Assembly: GCA_037179515.1 (NCBI GenBank) | Contig: JAXCGZ010022648.1 | Span: 232,501-296,500, forward strand | DNA: 64,000 nt | Direction: 5' to 3' | Source: Halocaridina rubra | Taxonomy: Eukaryota; Arthropoda; Malacostraca; Decapoda; Atyidae | Shown here: one piece after another, positions 23,975-35,472 of the stretch | Layout: the number at the start of each line of letters is the position of its first letter | How positions within the stretch are numbered: the first letter of the stretch is position 1 | The notes under the pieces: model-generated | Told to the model about the DNA's origin: nothing | Database searches by the model: none | The model's input: the letters and a program-made list of their open reading frames with translations, nothing else | Translations under genes and position numbers: made by a program

Positions 23975-26650
23975 GCCACGCTCCTCCTCTTCTACCGCTT
24001 AATGCGATCGAATATTATGAAGCGAATTGAAAAAAAGCATTGAGAACAAACAGCAAACAATTTTTTGATATAATATCGTCAGGGAAATAGCTTGCGAGGG
24101 TGTATCAGCTGATGCGGAGGTGGCAAAACGTTTGCAGATAGAGGTTCGTTCTTCCAAATCTTCCTCCTCTTCTACCGCTTAATGCAATCGGATATTATGA
24201 AGATAATGGAAAAAAACATTAAGAACAAACAGCAAACCAACTTGCGATATAGTATCGTCAGGGAAATAGCGTGCGAGGGTGTATCAAGTGATAGGGAAGC
24301 GGCAAAACGTTTGCAGATAGACGTTCGTTCTCCCGCATCCTCATCCTCTTCTACCGTTTAATGCAATCGGATATTATGAAGATATTGGAAAAAAAGCATT
24401 AAGAACAAACAGCAAAAAAACTTTCAATATAATATCGTCAGGGAATAGCGTGCGAGGGTGCATCAGCTGATACGGAGGCGGCAAAACGTTTGCAGATAGA
24501 GGTTCGTTCTCCCGTATCCTCCTCCTCTTCTACCGCTTAATGTGATCGGATATTATGAAGATAGTGAAAAAAAAGCATTAAGAACAAACAGCAAACAAAC
24601 TTGCGATATAATATCGTCAGGGAAATAGCATGCCAGGGTGCATCAGCTGATATGGAGGTGGCAAAACGTTTGCAGATAGAGGTTTGTTCGCCTGCATCCT
24701 CCTCCTCTTCTACCGCTTAATGCGATCGAATATTATGAAAAAAATTGAATAAAAAGCATTAAGAACAATCAGCAAACAAACTTTCGATATAATATCGTCA
24801 GGGAAATAGCTTGCGAGGGTGTATCAGCTGATGCGGAGGTGGCAAAACGTTTGCAGATAGAGGTTCGTTCTTCCAAATCTTCCTCCTCTTCTACCGCTTA
24901 ATGCAATCGGATATTATGAAGATAATGGAAAAAAACATTAAGAACAAACAGCAAACCAACTTGCGATATAGTATCGTCAGGGAAATAGCGTGCGAGGGTG
25001 TATCAAGTGATAGGGAAGCGGCAAAACGTTTGCAGATAGACGTTCGTTCTCCCGCATCCTCCTCCTCTTCTACCGTTTAATGCAATCGGATATTATGAAG
25101 ATATTGGAAAAAAAGCATTAAGAACAAACAGCAAAAAAACTTTCAATATAATATCGTCAGGGAATAGCGTGCGAGGGTGCATCAGCTGATACGGAGGCGG
25201 CAAAACGTTTGCAGATAGAGGTTCGTTCTCCCGTATCCTCCTCCTCTTCTACCGCTTAATGTGATCGGATATTATGAAGATAGTGAAAAAAAAGCATTAA
25301 GAACAAACAGCAAACAAACTTGCGATATAATATCGTCAGGGAAATAGCATGCCAGGGTGCATCAGCTGATATGGAGGTGGCAAAACGTTTGCAGATAGAG
25401 GTTTGTTCGCCTGCATCCTCCTCCTCTTCTACCGCTTAATGCGATCGAATATTATGAAAAAAATTGAATAAAAAGCATTAAGAACAATCAGCAAACAAAC
25501 TTTCGATATAATATCGTCAGGGAAATAGCTTGCGAGGGTGTATCAGCTGATGCGGAGGTGGCAAAACGTTTGCAGATAGAGGTTCGTTCTTCCAAATCTT
25601 CCTCCTCTTCTACCGCTTAATGCAATCGGATATTATGAAGATAATGGAAAAAAACATTAAGAACAAACAGCAAACCAACTTGCGATATAGTATCGTCAGG
25701 GAAATAGCGTACGAGGGTGTATCAAGTGATAGGGAAGCGGCAAAACGTTTGCAGATAGACGTTCATTCTCCCGCATCCTCCTCCTCTTCTACCGTTTAAT
25801 GCAATCGGATATTATGAAGATATTGGAAAAAAAGCATTAAGAACAAACAGCAAAAAAACTTTCAATATAATATCGTCAGGGAATAGCGTGCGAGGGTGCA
25901 TCAGCTGATACGGAGGCGGCAAAACGTTTGCAGATAGAGGTTCGTTCTCCCGTATCCTCCTCCTCTTCTACCGCTTAATGTGATCGGATATTATGAAGAT
26001 AGTGAAAAAAAAGCATTAAGAACAAACAGCAAACAAACTTGCGATATAATATCGTCAGGGAAATAGCATGCCAGGGTGCATCAGCTGATATGGAGGTGGC
26101 AAAACGTTTGCAGATAGAGGTTTGTTCGCCTGCATCCTCCTCCTCTTCTACCGCTTAATGCGATCGAATATTATGAAAAAAATTGAATAAAAAGCATTAA
26201 GAACAATCAGCAAACAAACTTTCGATATAATATCGTCAGGGAAATAGCGTGCGAGAGTGCATCAGCTGATACGGAAGCAGCAAAATGTTTGCAGATAGAG
26301 GTTCATTCTCCCGCATCCTCCCCCTCTTCTACCACTTAATGCGATCAAATATTATGAGGAGAGTTGAAAAAAGCATTAAGAACAAACAGCAAATAAACTT
26401 GCGATATAATATCGTCAGGGAAATATTGTGCAAGTGTGCATCAGCTGATACAGATGCAACAAAACGTTTGCAGATAGAGGTTCGTTCTCCTGCATCCTCC
26501 TCATGTTCTACCGCTTAATGCGATCGAATATTATGTTGAGAATTAAAAAAAGCATTAAGAACAAACAGTAAGCAAACTTGCGATATAATATCGTCAGGGA
26601 AATAGCTTGCTAGGGTGCAGCAGCTGATATGGAGGCGGCAAAAAGTTTGC
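23975..26650. repeat. ~180-bp satellite with 719-bp higher-order repeat
   Basis: About 15 monomers of ~180 bp. Landmarks in each are TAATATCGTCAGGGAAATAG, GCAAAACGTTTGCAGATAG, TCCTCCTCTTCTACCGCTTA and GCATTAAGAACAA. The word CTTGCGAGGGTGTATCAGCTG recurs at 24091, 24810 and 25529, exactly 719 bp apart. Corresponding monomers in successive 719-bp blocks are almost identical, while neighbouring monomers within a block clearly differ. Each monomer retains a short frame (NIVREIA..GASADTEAAKRL) ending in a stop, so the monomer may descend from a coding or transposon segment. No function is assigned. Confidence 0.93.
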
Positions 26651-26994
26651 ATCCTCGTGCTCACTGCCACCATGCACGTCCTAGTGTATGCTTGTTGCCC
26701 ACTGCATAATAGAGTGCATTAATTTGTTTACTGTGCAGTAAATCTGTATATCTTTTATACTGTACACTATTTAAATGTTAATATAAATAACTACAAATCT
26801 TTCTGCTTTGTTATGTACTTATAAAATATGTTTTACGTATCTTATATCTTTGATACAGTTAGTCTATGTACGGTTGTGGAACATATATGTGTCCATTATC
26901 ATTATTTCTTATGGAAAATGACTAGTTACATTTTGCAAAAATTACAATACGCGGCACTTTTGAGAACCTATCTTCGCGCTATTCTAAGTACTAG

Positions 26995-27005
<11 letters not shown>
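26651..27005. other. Flank of satellite, no gene recognised
   Basis: AT-rich, with TCCTCGTGCTCACTGCC and TGTGCAGTAAATCTGT near the left side. These resemble internal Tigger-element sequence, so this may be a remnant of the element from which the satellite grew. Confidence 0.35.
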
Positions 27006-27079
<74 letters not shown>

Positions 27080-27091
27080 TATATATATATA
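27006..27091. repeat. (TA)n microsatellite
   Basis: TA repeats with two ATAATA interruptions, directly adjoining the left terminal sequence of the Tigger element. Confidence 0.95.
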
Positions 27092-28435
27092 AGTGGAATA
27101 TCTAGTTGCAAACTTAATCCATTCCTTAATCCCATTCACAAATCGAAATGTTTGTGACCTGAACTAATTATTCCCATCCAATTAATCCGTTCCCCTGCAC
27201 TAGAAACATACCTTTTTAAATTTTTCATAGGTTCATGGGTGGCAATAATATAGATTGAATTGAAAAATATCCTTGATTATATAAAAATACAGTACTCTAA
27301 TTCTAAAATAAAACATGATAATTGCATTGTACTTTACCTTTGTGATTGATAGTTGCTGCCACATGTGGATGGTGGTGGAGGAGGAAAAATTCTACTCCTT
27401 TGAAGGAGAGCCCCCTTCCATGAAAATGTCGGGTAACTATTCAGGTATTTCTAGTGATTGCTCTTTATGTTCTCTTTTGCAAGGTGTTTTAAAGGCCGGT
27501 ATTGGCACAAGCAAATGATTCAGAGAATTTGTCTTTTTCTTTGTAGAAGAATTTTTTGGAAATGGGACATCACATTGTCATTTAAAATGTTCACTGCTCT
27601 GTTGGTCACAGTTTTGTTAGGGTGATGCCTCTCAATGAAAGCCTGCACTTCACTCCACATGCTAAACAGTTCTTTTTGTTATCACATGAAACCTTTACCC
27701 TCTCTTCCTCCCCCCCCCCCCCTCTGATTGCTGCTCCTGGATAGTCTTCATCTGCTCACTTTGCAACTCTGGAAGTTCTTCGATAAATTTAGCAAATTCC
27801 ATCACATAGTCATCTGCTGCCTTTTGGTCCGAACTAGTCGCCTCTTCATTCCTAACAACAGCATGAATGCCAGTTTGTCGATGACATTTTGCAAACCATC
27901 CTCTACTTGCTTTAAATTTATCAATTTTAGCACCACTATCACTCAGTATTTTTGTTACTACATCATAGTATAACTCTAGAGTCTTCACGCATATTATAGC
28001 CTCGCTAACACTATCTCCAACAAGATATTTTTCTTTTATCCAACTTAACTATCATTTTTCTACCTCTTCTATTACTTAAGACCTATGCTTCATTAATATA
28101 GGCACTCCTTTAGCCACGTCTGCTGCCTGTAAGGCCTCTTTGCTCTTTAAAATAGTACGGATAGTAGATTTCACCATCTCACACTGCTTTGCGATATCAG
28201 AAACACAAACTGTTCTCATGTTTAGCTATTAATTATTTCTTCGTTTCCACAGTAATACATTTAGGCTTTTTAGTTTCACTATCATTGACACTTTTCACTT
28301 TCTTGGGAGCCATAATGAGGGCTAATTTAAGGTAAAAAGGAAAAAATCTGAAAATATGCAACAAAAGAACAACAAGCGATCTTCACAGTGCGCTTACCAA
28401 TGCAGAACTGAGAGCAAGCACATGGTCACCAGGTT
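27092..28435 (-). mobile_element. Tigger (Tc1/mariner, pogo-type) DNA transposon, internally deleted
   Basis: The left end reads AGTGGAATATCTAGTTGCAA, then AACTTAATCC and AATCGAAATGTTTGT. This is the typical form of a Tigger terminal inverted repeat inserted at TA. The transposase is on the minus strand, with its N-terminus near 28,313 and its C-terminus near 27,370. The right terminal repeat is not recognisable and is probably eroded or cut by the LINE starting at 28,440. Confidence 0.75.
27370..28313 (-). pseudogene. Tigger transposase remnant lacking DDE core
   Basis: It starts at ATG (28,313) with MAPKKVKSVNDSETKKPKC and continues through a degenerate N-terminal helix-turn-helix (VSDIAKQCEMVKSTIRTILK in one frame). 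The CENP-B-type second HTH is open at 27695-27988 (RGWFAKCHRQTGIHAVVRNEE). After a C-rich run near 27,705 the sequence jumps to the C-terminal tail (EVQAFIERHHPNKTVTNRAV, then NDNVMSHF). The DDE endonuclease domain that would sit between them is gone. Stops and frameshifts occur elsewhere too. It is non-functional. Confidence 0.78.
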
Positions 28436-28439
28436 GGAT

Positions 28440-30076
28440 GTACTTACCTAATTGTGTTTACGGGAAAGAGCCCAAAGCTGTTATCTTCCCATCTCCTGAT
28501 CGGTTCCATTTTATACTTAGTGATACTTATCATACCTGTCCTTAAAACTATGGATTGAGATAGCATTAACTACCTCCTCACTTAGCCAATTCCAATTATC
28601 AACTTCACTTACACTGAAAAAGTATTTCCTTACATCCTGCAAAGAAGTTTTCTTACGAAGCTTCAAACTATGACCTCTAGTTCTAGAGCCAGCCATATCA
28701 AAATATCGAGCCCTATCCACTCTATCATAACCATGAAGGAATTTAAAGACTGTCACCATATCCCCCTCAATTATCTAGCTTCGAGTGATGCTAAGTCTAA
28801 TTCCCTCAGCCTCTCATCATAACTGAGATTGTGTATTCCTGGCGCCAGTTTCGTGGCATATCTTTAAACTTTTCAAGCTTAGCTATGTGCTTTTTCAAGT
28901 GTGGATTCCAAAAGGGGGCTGCATATTCGAGTTTTGGCCTCACATAGGTCACATAAATCTTCCTGAACATTTCCTTGTCCATGTGCCTGAATGCTACCCT
29001 TACATTTGATAAGAATGCATATGCTACTCTTACTATGCCATTTATATGTATTTCTGGAGACAAATCTGCCAATATGTTTACTCCTAGATCTCTCTCATTT
29101 TCTGTCTCTTGAAGTTGTACTCCAGCCACCAAGTAGTCAAGCTTGGGTCTTCTTGCACTTGTACCCATTCTCATTACCTTACATTTTGAAGTATTGAATT
29201 TCATTAGCCACTTTTCTGACCACTCATGCAGACTATTTAGATCTTCCTGAAGTTCTCTACCATAATTCTCGTTTTTTACTTTCTTCACAATCTTTGCATC
29301 ATCTGCAAACATATTCATGAATGAATTTACAGACTTTGGTAGGTCATTTACATATACAAGGAACAAAAGTGGCCCTAAAACTGAAACCTGTGGAACTCCA
29401 CTACTAACTCTTCTCCATTCAGACACTGAGTGTCTTACTCTAACCCTCTGTTCCCTTCCTTCTAAGTAAGTTTTTATCCATTCCAAAACATTTCCACCTA
29501 TTCTAGCCATTGATTGCAGCTTCCTAATAAGTCTCCCATGTGGAACAGTGTCAAACGCTTTCTGGAAGTCTAGGAATATGCAATCTGCCCAGCCCTCTCT
29601 TTCCTGTAAGATTTGGCTTGCCTCATCATAAAATTCTAATAAGTTTGTTACTGTTGATCTACCTTCTCTGAAGCATGTTGCCTCACTGACAAAAAGCTGA
29701 AGGATTCCAAGTGAAGAGAGATATGTTTCCTTAGTAGTTTCTCCATAACTTTGCAAACTATGCTGGTCAAGGAAACTGGCCTATAGTTCAGAGCCGTATC
29801 CCTCCTTCCCTTTTTGAAGATAGGTATCACATTTGCTTGTTTCCAGCATCTTGGAATCTCCCCCGACTCCAGTGACTCCTTAAATATGATACTTAGTGAC
29901 ACTGATATTGTGTTTGCGCAGTTTTTAAGCACATGAGGGGATATGTCATCGGGACCTGTAGCTTTATGAACATCTAAATCCATCAGCGCTTTGCATACCT
30001 CTGTGGCTGTAAGGCTGATGTTCTCTAATACCGGCCCTTGAGCTTCTATCACTGCAATCTGAGGGTGTGTGTGTAT
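28440..30076 (-). mobile_element. LINE copy 15, class A border, start of second array
   Basis: Inserted at or next to the Tigger right end, with a single short tail unit (TTACCTAATTGTG). RT pieces are at 29648-30052, 28806-29756 ([11 protein letters not shown]) and 28517-28759. A missing C in GAAGCATGTTG (~29672) and a missing T in AACTTTTCAAG (~28868) break the frame, and PQG is altered to PQV. The 5' half matches copy 2. Confidence 0.92.
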
Positions 30077-30087
30077 GTGTGTGTGTG

Positions 30088-31740
30088 ATTACCTAATTGT
30101 GGTTACCTAATTGTGTTTACGGGAAAGAGCCCAAAGCTCGTATCTTCCCGTCTCCTGATCGGTTCCATTTTATACTTAATGATACTTATCATACCTGTCC
30201 TTAAAACTATGGATTGAGATAGCATTAACTACCTCCTCGCTTAGCCAATTCCAATTATCAGCTACTCTTACACTGAAAAAGTATTTCCTTACATCCTTCA
30301 AAGAAGTTTTCTTACCAAGCTTCAAACTATGACCTCTAGTTCTAGAGCCAGCCATATCAAAATATCGAGCCCTATCCACTCTATCATAACCATGAAGGAA
30401 TTTAAAGACTGTCACCATATCCCCCTCACTCTTCTAGCTTCGAGTGATGGTAAGTCTAATTCCCTCAGCCTCTCATCATAACTGAGATTGCGTATTTCTG
30501 GCACCAGTTTCGTGGCATGTCTTTGAACTTTTTCAAGCTTAGCTATGTGCTTTTTCAAGTGCGGATTCCAAAAGGGGGCTGCATATTCGAGTTTTGGCCT
30601 CACATAGGTTACATAAATATTTCTGAACATTTCCTTGTCCATGTGCCTGAAGGCTACCCTTACATTTGATAAGAATGCATATGCTGCACTTACTATGCTA
30701 TTTATATGTATTTCTGCAGACAAATCTGCCAGTATGTTTACTCCTAGATCTCTCTCATTTTCTGTCTCTTGAAGTTGTACTCCAGCCACCGAGTAGTCAA
30801 GCTTGGGCCTTCTTGCACTTGTACCCATTCTCATTACCTTACATTTTGAAGTATTGAATTTCATTAGCCACTTTTCTGACCACTCATGCAGATTATTTAG
30901 ATCCTCCTGAAGTTCTCTACCATTGTTCTCGGTTTTTACTTTCTTCACAATCTTTGCATCATCTGCAAACATATTCATGAATGAATTTACAGACTCTGGT
31001 AGGTCATTTACATAAACAAGGAACAAAAGTGGCCCTAAAACTGAACCCTGTGGAACTCCACTACTAACTCTTCTCCATTCAGACACTGAGTGTCTTACTC
31101 TAACCCTCTGTTCCCTTCCTTCTAAGTAAGTTTTTATCCATTCCAAAACATTTCCACCTATTCTAGCCATTGATTGCAGCTTCCTAATAAGTCTCCCATG
31201 TGGAACAATGTCAAACGCTTTCTGGAAGTCTAGGAATATGCAATCTACCCAGCCCTCTCTTTCCTGTAAGATTCGGCTTACCTCATCATAAAATTCTAAT
31301 AAATTTGTTACCGTTGATCTACCTTCTCTGAAGCCATGTTGCCTCACTGACAAAAAAATTGAAGGATTCCAAGTGCAGAGAGATATGTTTCTTTAGTAGT
31401 TTCTCCATAACTTTGCAAACTATGCTGGTCAAGGAAACTGGTCTATAGTTCAGAGCCGTATTCCTCCTTCCCTTTTTGAAGATAGGTATCACATTTGCTT
31501 GTTTCCAGCATCTTGGAATCTCCCCTGACTCCAGTGACTTTTTAAATATGATACTTAGTGCCACTGATATTGAGTTTGCGCATTTTTTAAGCACATGAGG
31601 GGATATGTCATCAGGACCTGTAGCTTTATGAACATCTAAATCCATCAGCGCTTTGCATACCTCTGTGGCTGTAAGGCTGATGTTCTCTAATACCGGCCCT
31701 TGAGCTTCTATCACTGCAATCTGAGGGTGTGTGTGTATGT
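30088..31740 (-). mobile_element. LINE copy 16, class A border
   Basis: RT frame 30412-31353 from [11 protein letters not shown] onward with [12 protein letters not shown]-terminal piece 31319-31714, C-terminal piece 30176-30418. An extra-A frameshift near 31350 and diagnostic variants (ACATAAACAAGG, GAACAATGTCAAACG) are identical in copy 17. Its 5' border, however, is that of copies 1, 2 and 15. It is best read as the product of unequal crossing-over between a copy-15-like and a copy-17-like unit. Confidence 0.92.
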
Positions 31741-31837
31741 GTGTGTGTGATTACCTAATTGTGGTTACCTAATTGTGTTTACGGGAAAGAGCCCAAAGCT
31801 CGTATCTTCCCGTCTCCTGATCGGTTCCATTTTATAC

Positions 31838-34390
31838 TTAATGATACTTATCATACCTGTCCTTAAAACTATGGATTGAGATAGCATTAACTACCTCCTC
31901 GCTTAGCCAATTCCAATTATCAGCTACTCTTACACTGAAAAAGTATTTCCTTACATCCTTCAAAGAAGTTTTCTTACCAAGCTTCAAACTATGACCTCTA
32001 GTTCTAGAGCCAGCCATATCAAAATATCGAGCCCTATCCACTCTATCATAACCATGAAGGAATTTAAAGACTGTCACCATATCCCCCTCACTCTTCTAGC
32101 TTCGAGTGATGGTAAGTCTAATTCCCTCAGCCTCTCATCATAACTGAGATTGCGTATTTCTGGCACCAGTTTCGTGGCATGTCTTTGAACTTTTTCAAGC
32201 TTAGCTATGTGCTTTTTCAAGTGCGGATTCCAAAAGGGGGCTGCATATTCGAGTTTTGGCCTCACATAGGTTACATAAATATTTCTGAACATTTCCTTGT
32301 CCATGTGCCTGAAGGCTACCCTTACATTTGATAAGAATGCATATGCTGCACTTACTATGCTATTTATATGTATTTCTGGAGACAAATCTGCCAGTATGTT
32401 TACTCCTAGATCTCTCTCATTTTCTGTCTCTTGAAGTTGTACTCCAGCCACCGAGTAGTCAAGCTTGGGCCTTCTTGCACTTGTACCCATTCTCATTACC
32501 TTACATTTTGAAGTATTGAATTTCATTAGCCACTTTTCTGACCACTCATGCAGATTATTTAGATCCTCCTGAAGTTCTCTACCATTGTTCTCGGTTTTTA
32601 CTTTCTTCACAATCTTTGCATCATCTGCAAACATATTCATGAATGAATTTACAGACTCTGGTAGGTCATTTACATAAACAAGGAACAAAAGTGGCCCTAA
32701 AACTGAACCCTGTGGAACTCCACTACTAACTCTTCTCCATTCAGACACTGAGTGTCTTACTCTAACCCTCTGTTCCCTTCCTTCTAAGTAAGTTTTTATC
32801 CATTCCAAAACATTTCCACCTATTCTAGCCATTGATTGCAGCTTCCTAATAAGTCTCCCATGTGGAACAATGTCAAACGCTTTCTGGAAGTCTAGGAATA
32901 TGCAATCTACCCAGCCCTCTCTTTCCTGTAAGATTCGGCTTACCTCATCATAAAATTCTAATAAATTTGTTACCGTTGATCTACCTTCTCTGAAGCCATG
33001 TTGCCTCACTGACAAAAAAATTGAAGGATTCCAAGTGCAGAGAGATATGTTTCTTTAGTAGTTTCTCCATAACTTTGCAAACTATGCTGGTCAAGGAAAC
33101 TGGTCTATAGTTCAGAGCCGTATTCCTCCTTCCCTTTTTGAAGATAGGTATCACATTTGCTTGTTTCCAGCATCTTGGAATCTCCCCTGACTCCAGTGAC
33201 TTTTTAAATATGATACTTAGTGCCACTGATATTGAGTTTGCGCATTTTTTAAGCACATGAGGGGATATGTCATCAGGACCTGTAGCTTTATGAACATCTA
33301 AATCCATCAGCGCTTTGCATACCTCTGTGGCTGTAAGGTTGATGTTCTCTAATACCGGCCTTTGAGCTTCTATCTCTGCAATATGAGGGGGTGGCGTATT
33401 TTCTACTGTAAATACTGACTGAAACTCCTTGTTCAATTCATTGCAGATCTCTTCATCCGTCTCAGTGATGCTTCCATCCGCTCTCTTTAGCCTTAAAACC
33501 TGTTCTTTTACCTTCAGTTTTCCTCTGATAAAGCTGTGGAAAAGCTTGGGATTTTCTTTAGCCTTCCTGGTGATGTCCCTCTCATAGTCTCTCTCAGCCT
33601 CTCTCCTTTTACTTAGGTAGTCATTTCTTGCTCTTTTGTAGGTTTGCCAGGCATTTATGTTTTTTCTCCTCCTATGCCTTTTCCAGCATTTGTCTCTCCA
33701 CTCCTTAGCTCTTTTACACCCATTATCGAACCATTTCTCTCTGGCATGAATTACACCTACTTTGGTGACAGGTATGCAGCAATCTACTATTTTCCCATAT
33801 TTCTCACAAAAGATATCATGCATTTCTTGTACAGATTTGTTGTAAAATAAGGTTCTCCAGTCAATAACTGCAAAAAGTTCATTCATTTTGATGTAATTTC
33901 CTTTCGGATAGTTCCTCCTCATGTCCTCAGTGCCTCTACTCTCAGGCAGAATATCTTCAGTGATATACTCCATCAACAACACACAGTGGTCACTCTTTCC
34001 AATTACTGGTTCATACTCAATTTTTTCAATATCCAACATATTATCTGTGAATACTAGATCAAGTAGTGATGGCTTATCCCCACCCCTGGCCCTCGTTGGT
34101 TCCATTACATGTTGGTGTAGGATATTCCCTTGTACGCAATCTAGGAATCTTGCCCCGAATGAGTCCTCACCACTGTGTGGGTCAAGATTTATCAATCTAT
34201 CTCTCTATGATTAAAATCTCCCATAATCAAAATCCTACATTTTCTCTCCCGTGCCAAGTTAAGAACTGAGTTTATGACTTCAATAGTACCTATATGACTT
34301 TCCTAATAAACTTCTAGCCTATTCTGGTTCCTTGGTGGGTTGTATACAACAGTTATTAGTATGCTAATCCATCAGCATTTGTGTATAACA
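31838..34390 (-). pseudogene. LINE ORF2: deleted endonuclease plus reverse transcriptase
   Basis: The endonuclease is damaged. The start LYTNAD-like codons near 34,370 jump to the VVYNPPRNQ region near 34,345, losing about 240 bp compared with copy 19. There is also a stop before INLDPHSGED. The rest (32981-34195, 404 codons) holds the end of the endonuclease, with SDHCVLL (the catalytic His motif), the basic linker and the RT start. A frameshift at an A run (~33,018) leads into 32074-33015 with [11 protein letters not shown] and [12 protein letters not shown] second frameshift (~32,080) leads into the last 80 codons. Confidence 0.85.
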
Positions 34391-34393
34391 ATC

Positions 34394-35472
34394 TTAATGA
34401 GGCCCCATCCCCTGATCTTCTGTCATTATCTTCTTTATCTCCCCTTTGTCTGGATGAACTCTGAAATGAAATTTTTTCTTTGATTCTTCATTTCTTTCCT
34501 CATTTAACCTTCTTGCCTCTTCCAACAAGTTTTTGATCTTTCCCATCTCTTCCTGCGTTCTGTATCGTCTAATGAACATTTCTCTGAATTCTTGCAGGTC
34601 TTTTAAACTTTTTTTCTCAACAATATTTCCCTACATGTTTCCCCTCTCTCAAAGCTTACTTTTGTTGGTCTCAGCTTTCCTATCCTCGAATATTTGCCTA
34701 GTTGGTGTATGTTTGCAATATCCTCAGGACCACAAACTACTCCAAGCTTTCTTATCAGGTCTACAACCCTATCTTTATTTTCTTCAAGTCTCCCCTGCCA
34801 TGTTGGCTCCTGGGATTCACTTATGCCTGAGATTACCACTGTCTTCTCTTTATCAAGTGCCTGTTTGATGAATGGGTTTGCCCTCTCCATCACAACATCT
34901 TTCATTTTTTCGATTACTGTCTCTTTATAGTCAACTGTTTGTATATTTTCCAGTGCCACCACCTTTACAACCTCTTTTACTGCCACATTCCCCTTTAGTG
35001 CATCAGCAAAGGAAGTTTTCATGGCATCAATTTCCATATTCAGCTCCTAGAACTCTTTTCTAAACTGTTCAATGTTTTCCTTAATCTGGACATTCCAAGC
35101 TGCAATCTCGTCTCTCTCAGAAGAGAGTAGTGAACTAACATTTAATTCATTTAGGTTGTCATTTAGCTGTTTGTTTTTATCTTCTTGTTTGGAAATTCTA
35201 GCTTCTAGTTCACTCTTTTCCCCTTCCAGCTTCTTTATTCTTTTTTCTAGTTCCTTTCTCTCCTGCCCTTGTGCTTTATTTGCTACCTCCAAACATCTTA
35301 TTTCCTCTCTGAGTATTTCATTCTCTTTCATTTCTCTATCCATATTCAGAATTTTATCATCAAGGCTTATAACCATTGCCTCTAAATCCTTGATTTTCTG
35401 TTTTAGTCTCCTAATTGCTACCCCTCCTACCGACCCATGGGTGGGAGAGGTTTGGGACAGAGATGGCCTCAT
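34394..35472 (-). pseudogene. LINE ORF1: coiled coil plus RRM-like domain, one amber and one frameshift
   Basis: About 360 codons. The N-terminal ~140 residues are a strongly charged heptad-type coiled coil (LKQKIKDLEAMVISLDDKIL, ELEKRIKKLEGEKSELEARI). A TAG near 35042-35044 interrupts it in frame. After that follows a region typical of RRM-bearing ORF1 proteins: EKTVVISGISES, then IANIHQLGKYS, RPTKVSFER and REILLRKK. A one-base loss in the A run near 34,605 shifts the frame into the tail (MFIRRYRTQEEMGKIKNLLE ... DQGMGPH stop at 34394). ORF1 proteins of this type bind LINE RNA as trimers; that role is by family analogy. Confidence 0.78.

Noticed and set aside
26285..26518. 77-codon frame starting MFADRGSF
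   Set aside because: It spans two satellite monomers and ends at the stop common to all monomers; no independent gene.
23975..26650. CENP-B box in the satellite monomer (TTCGTTCTCCCG)
   Set aside because: The first four bases fit, but the spacing and CGGG half do not match the known box.
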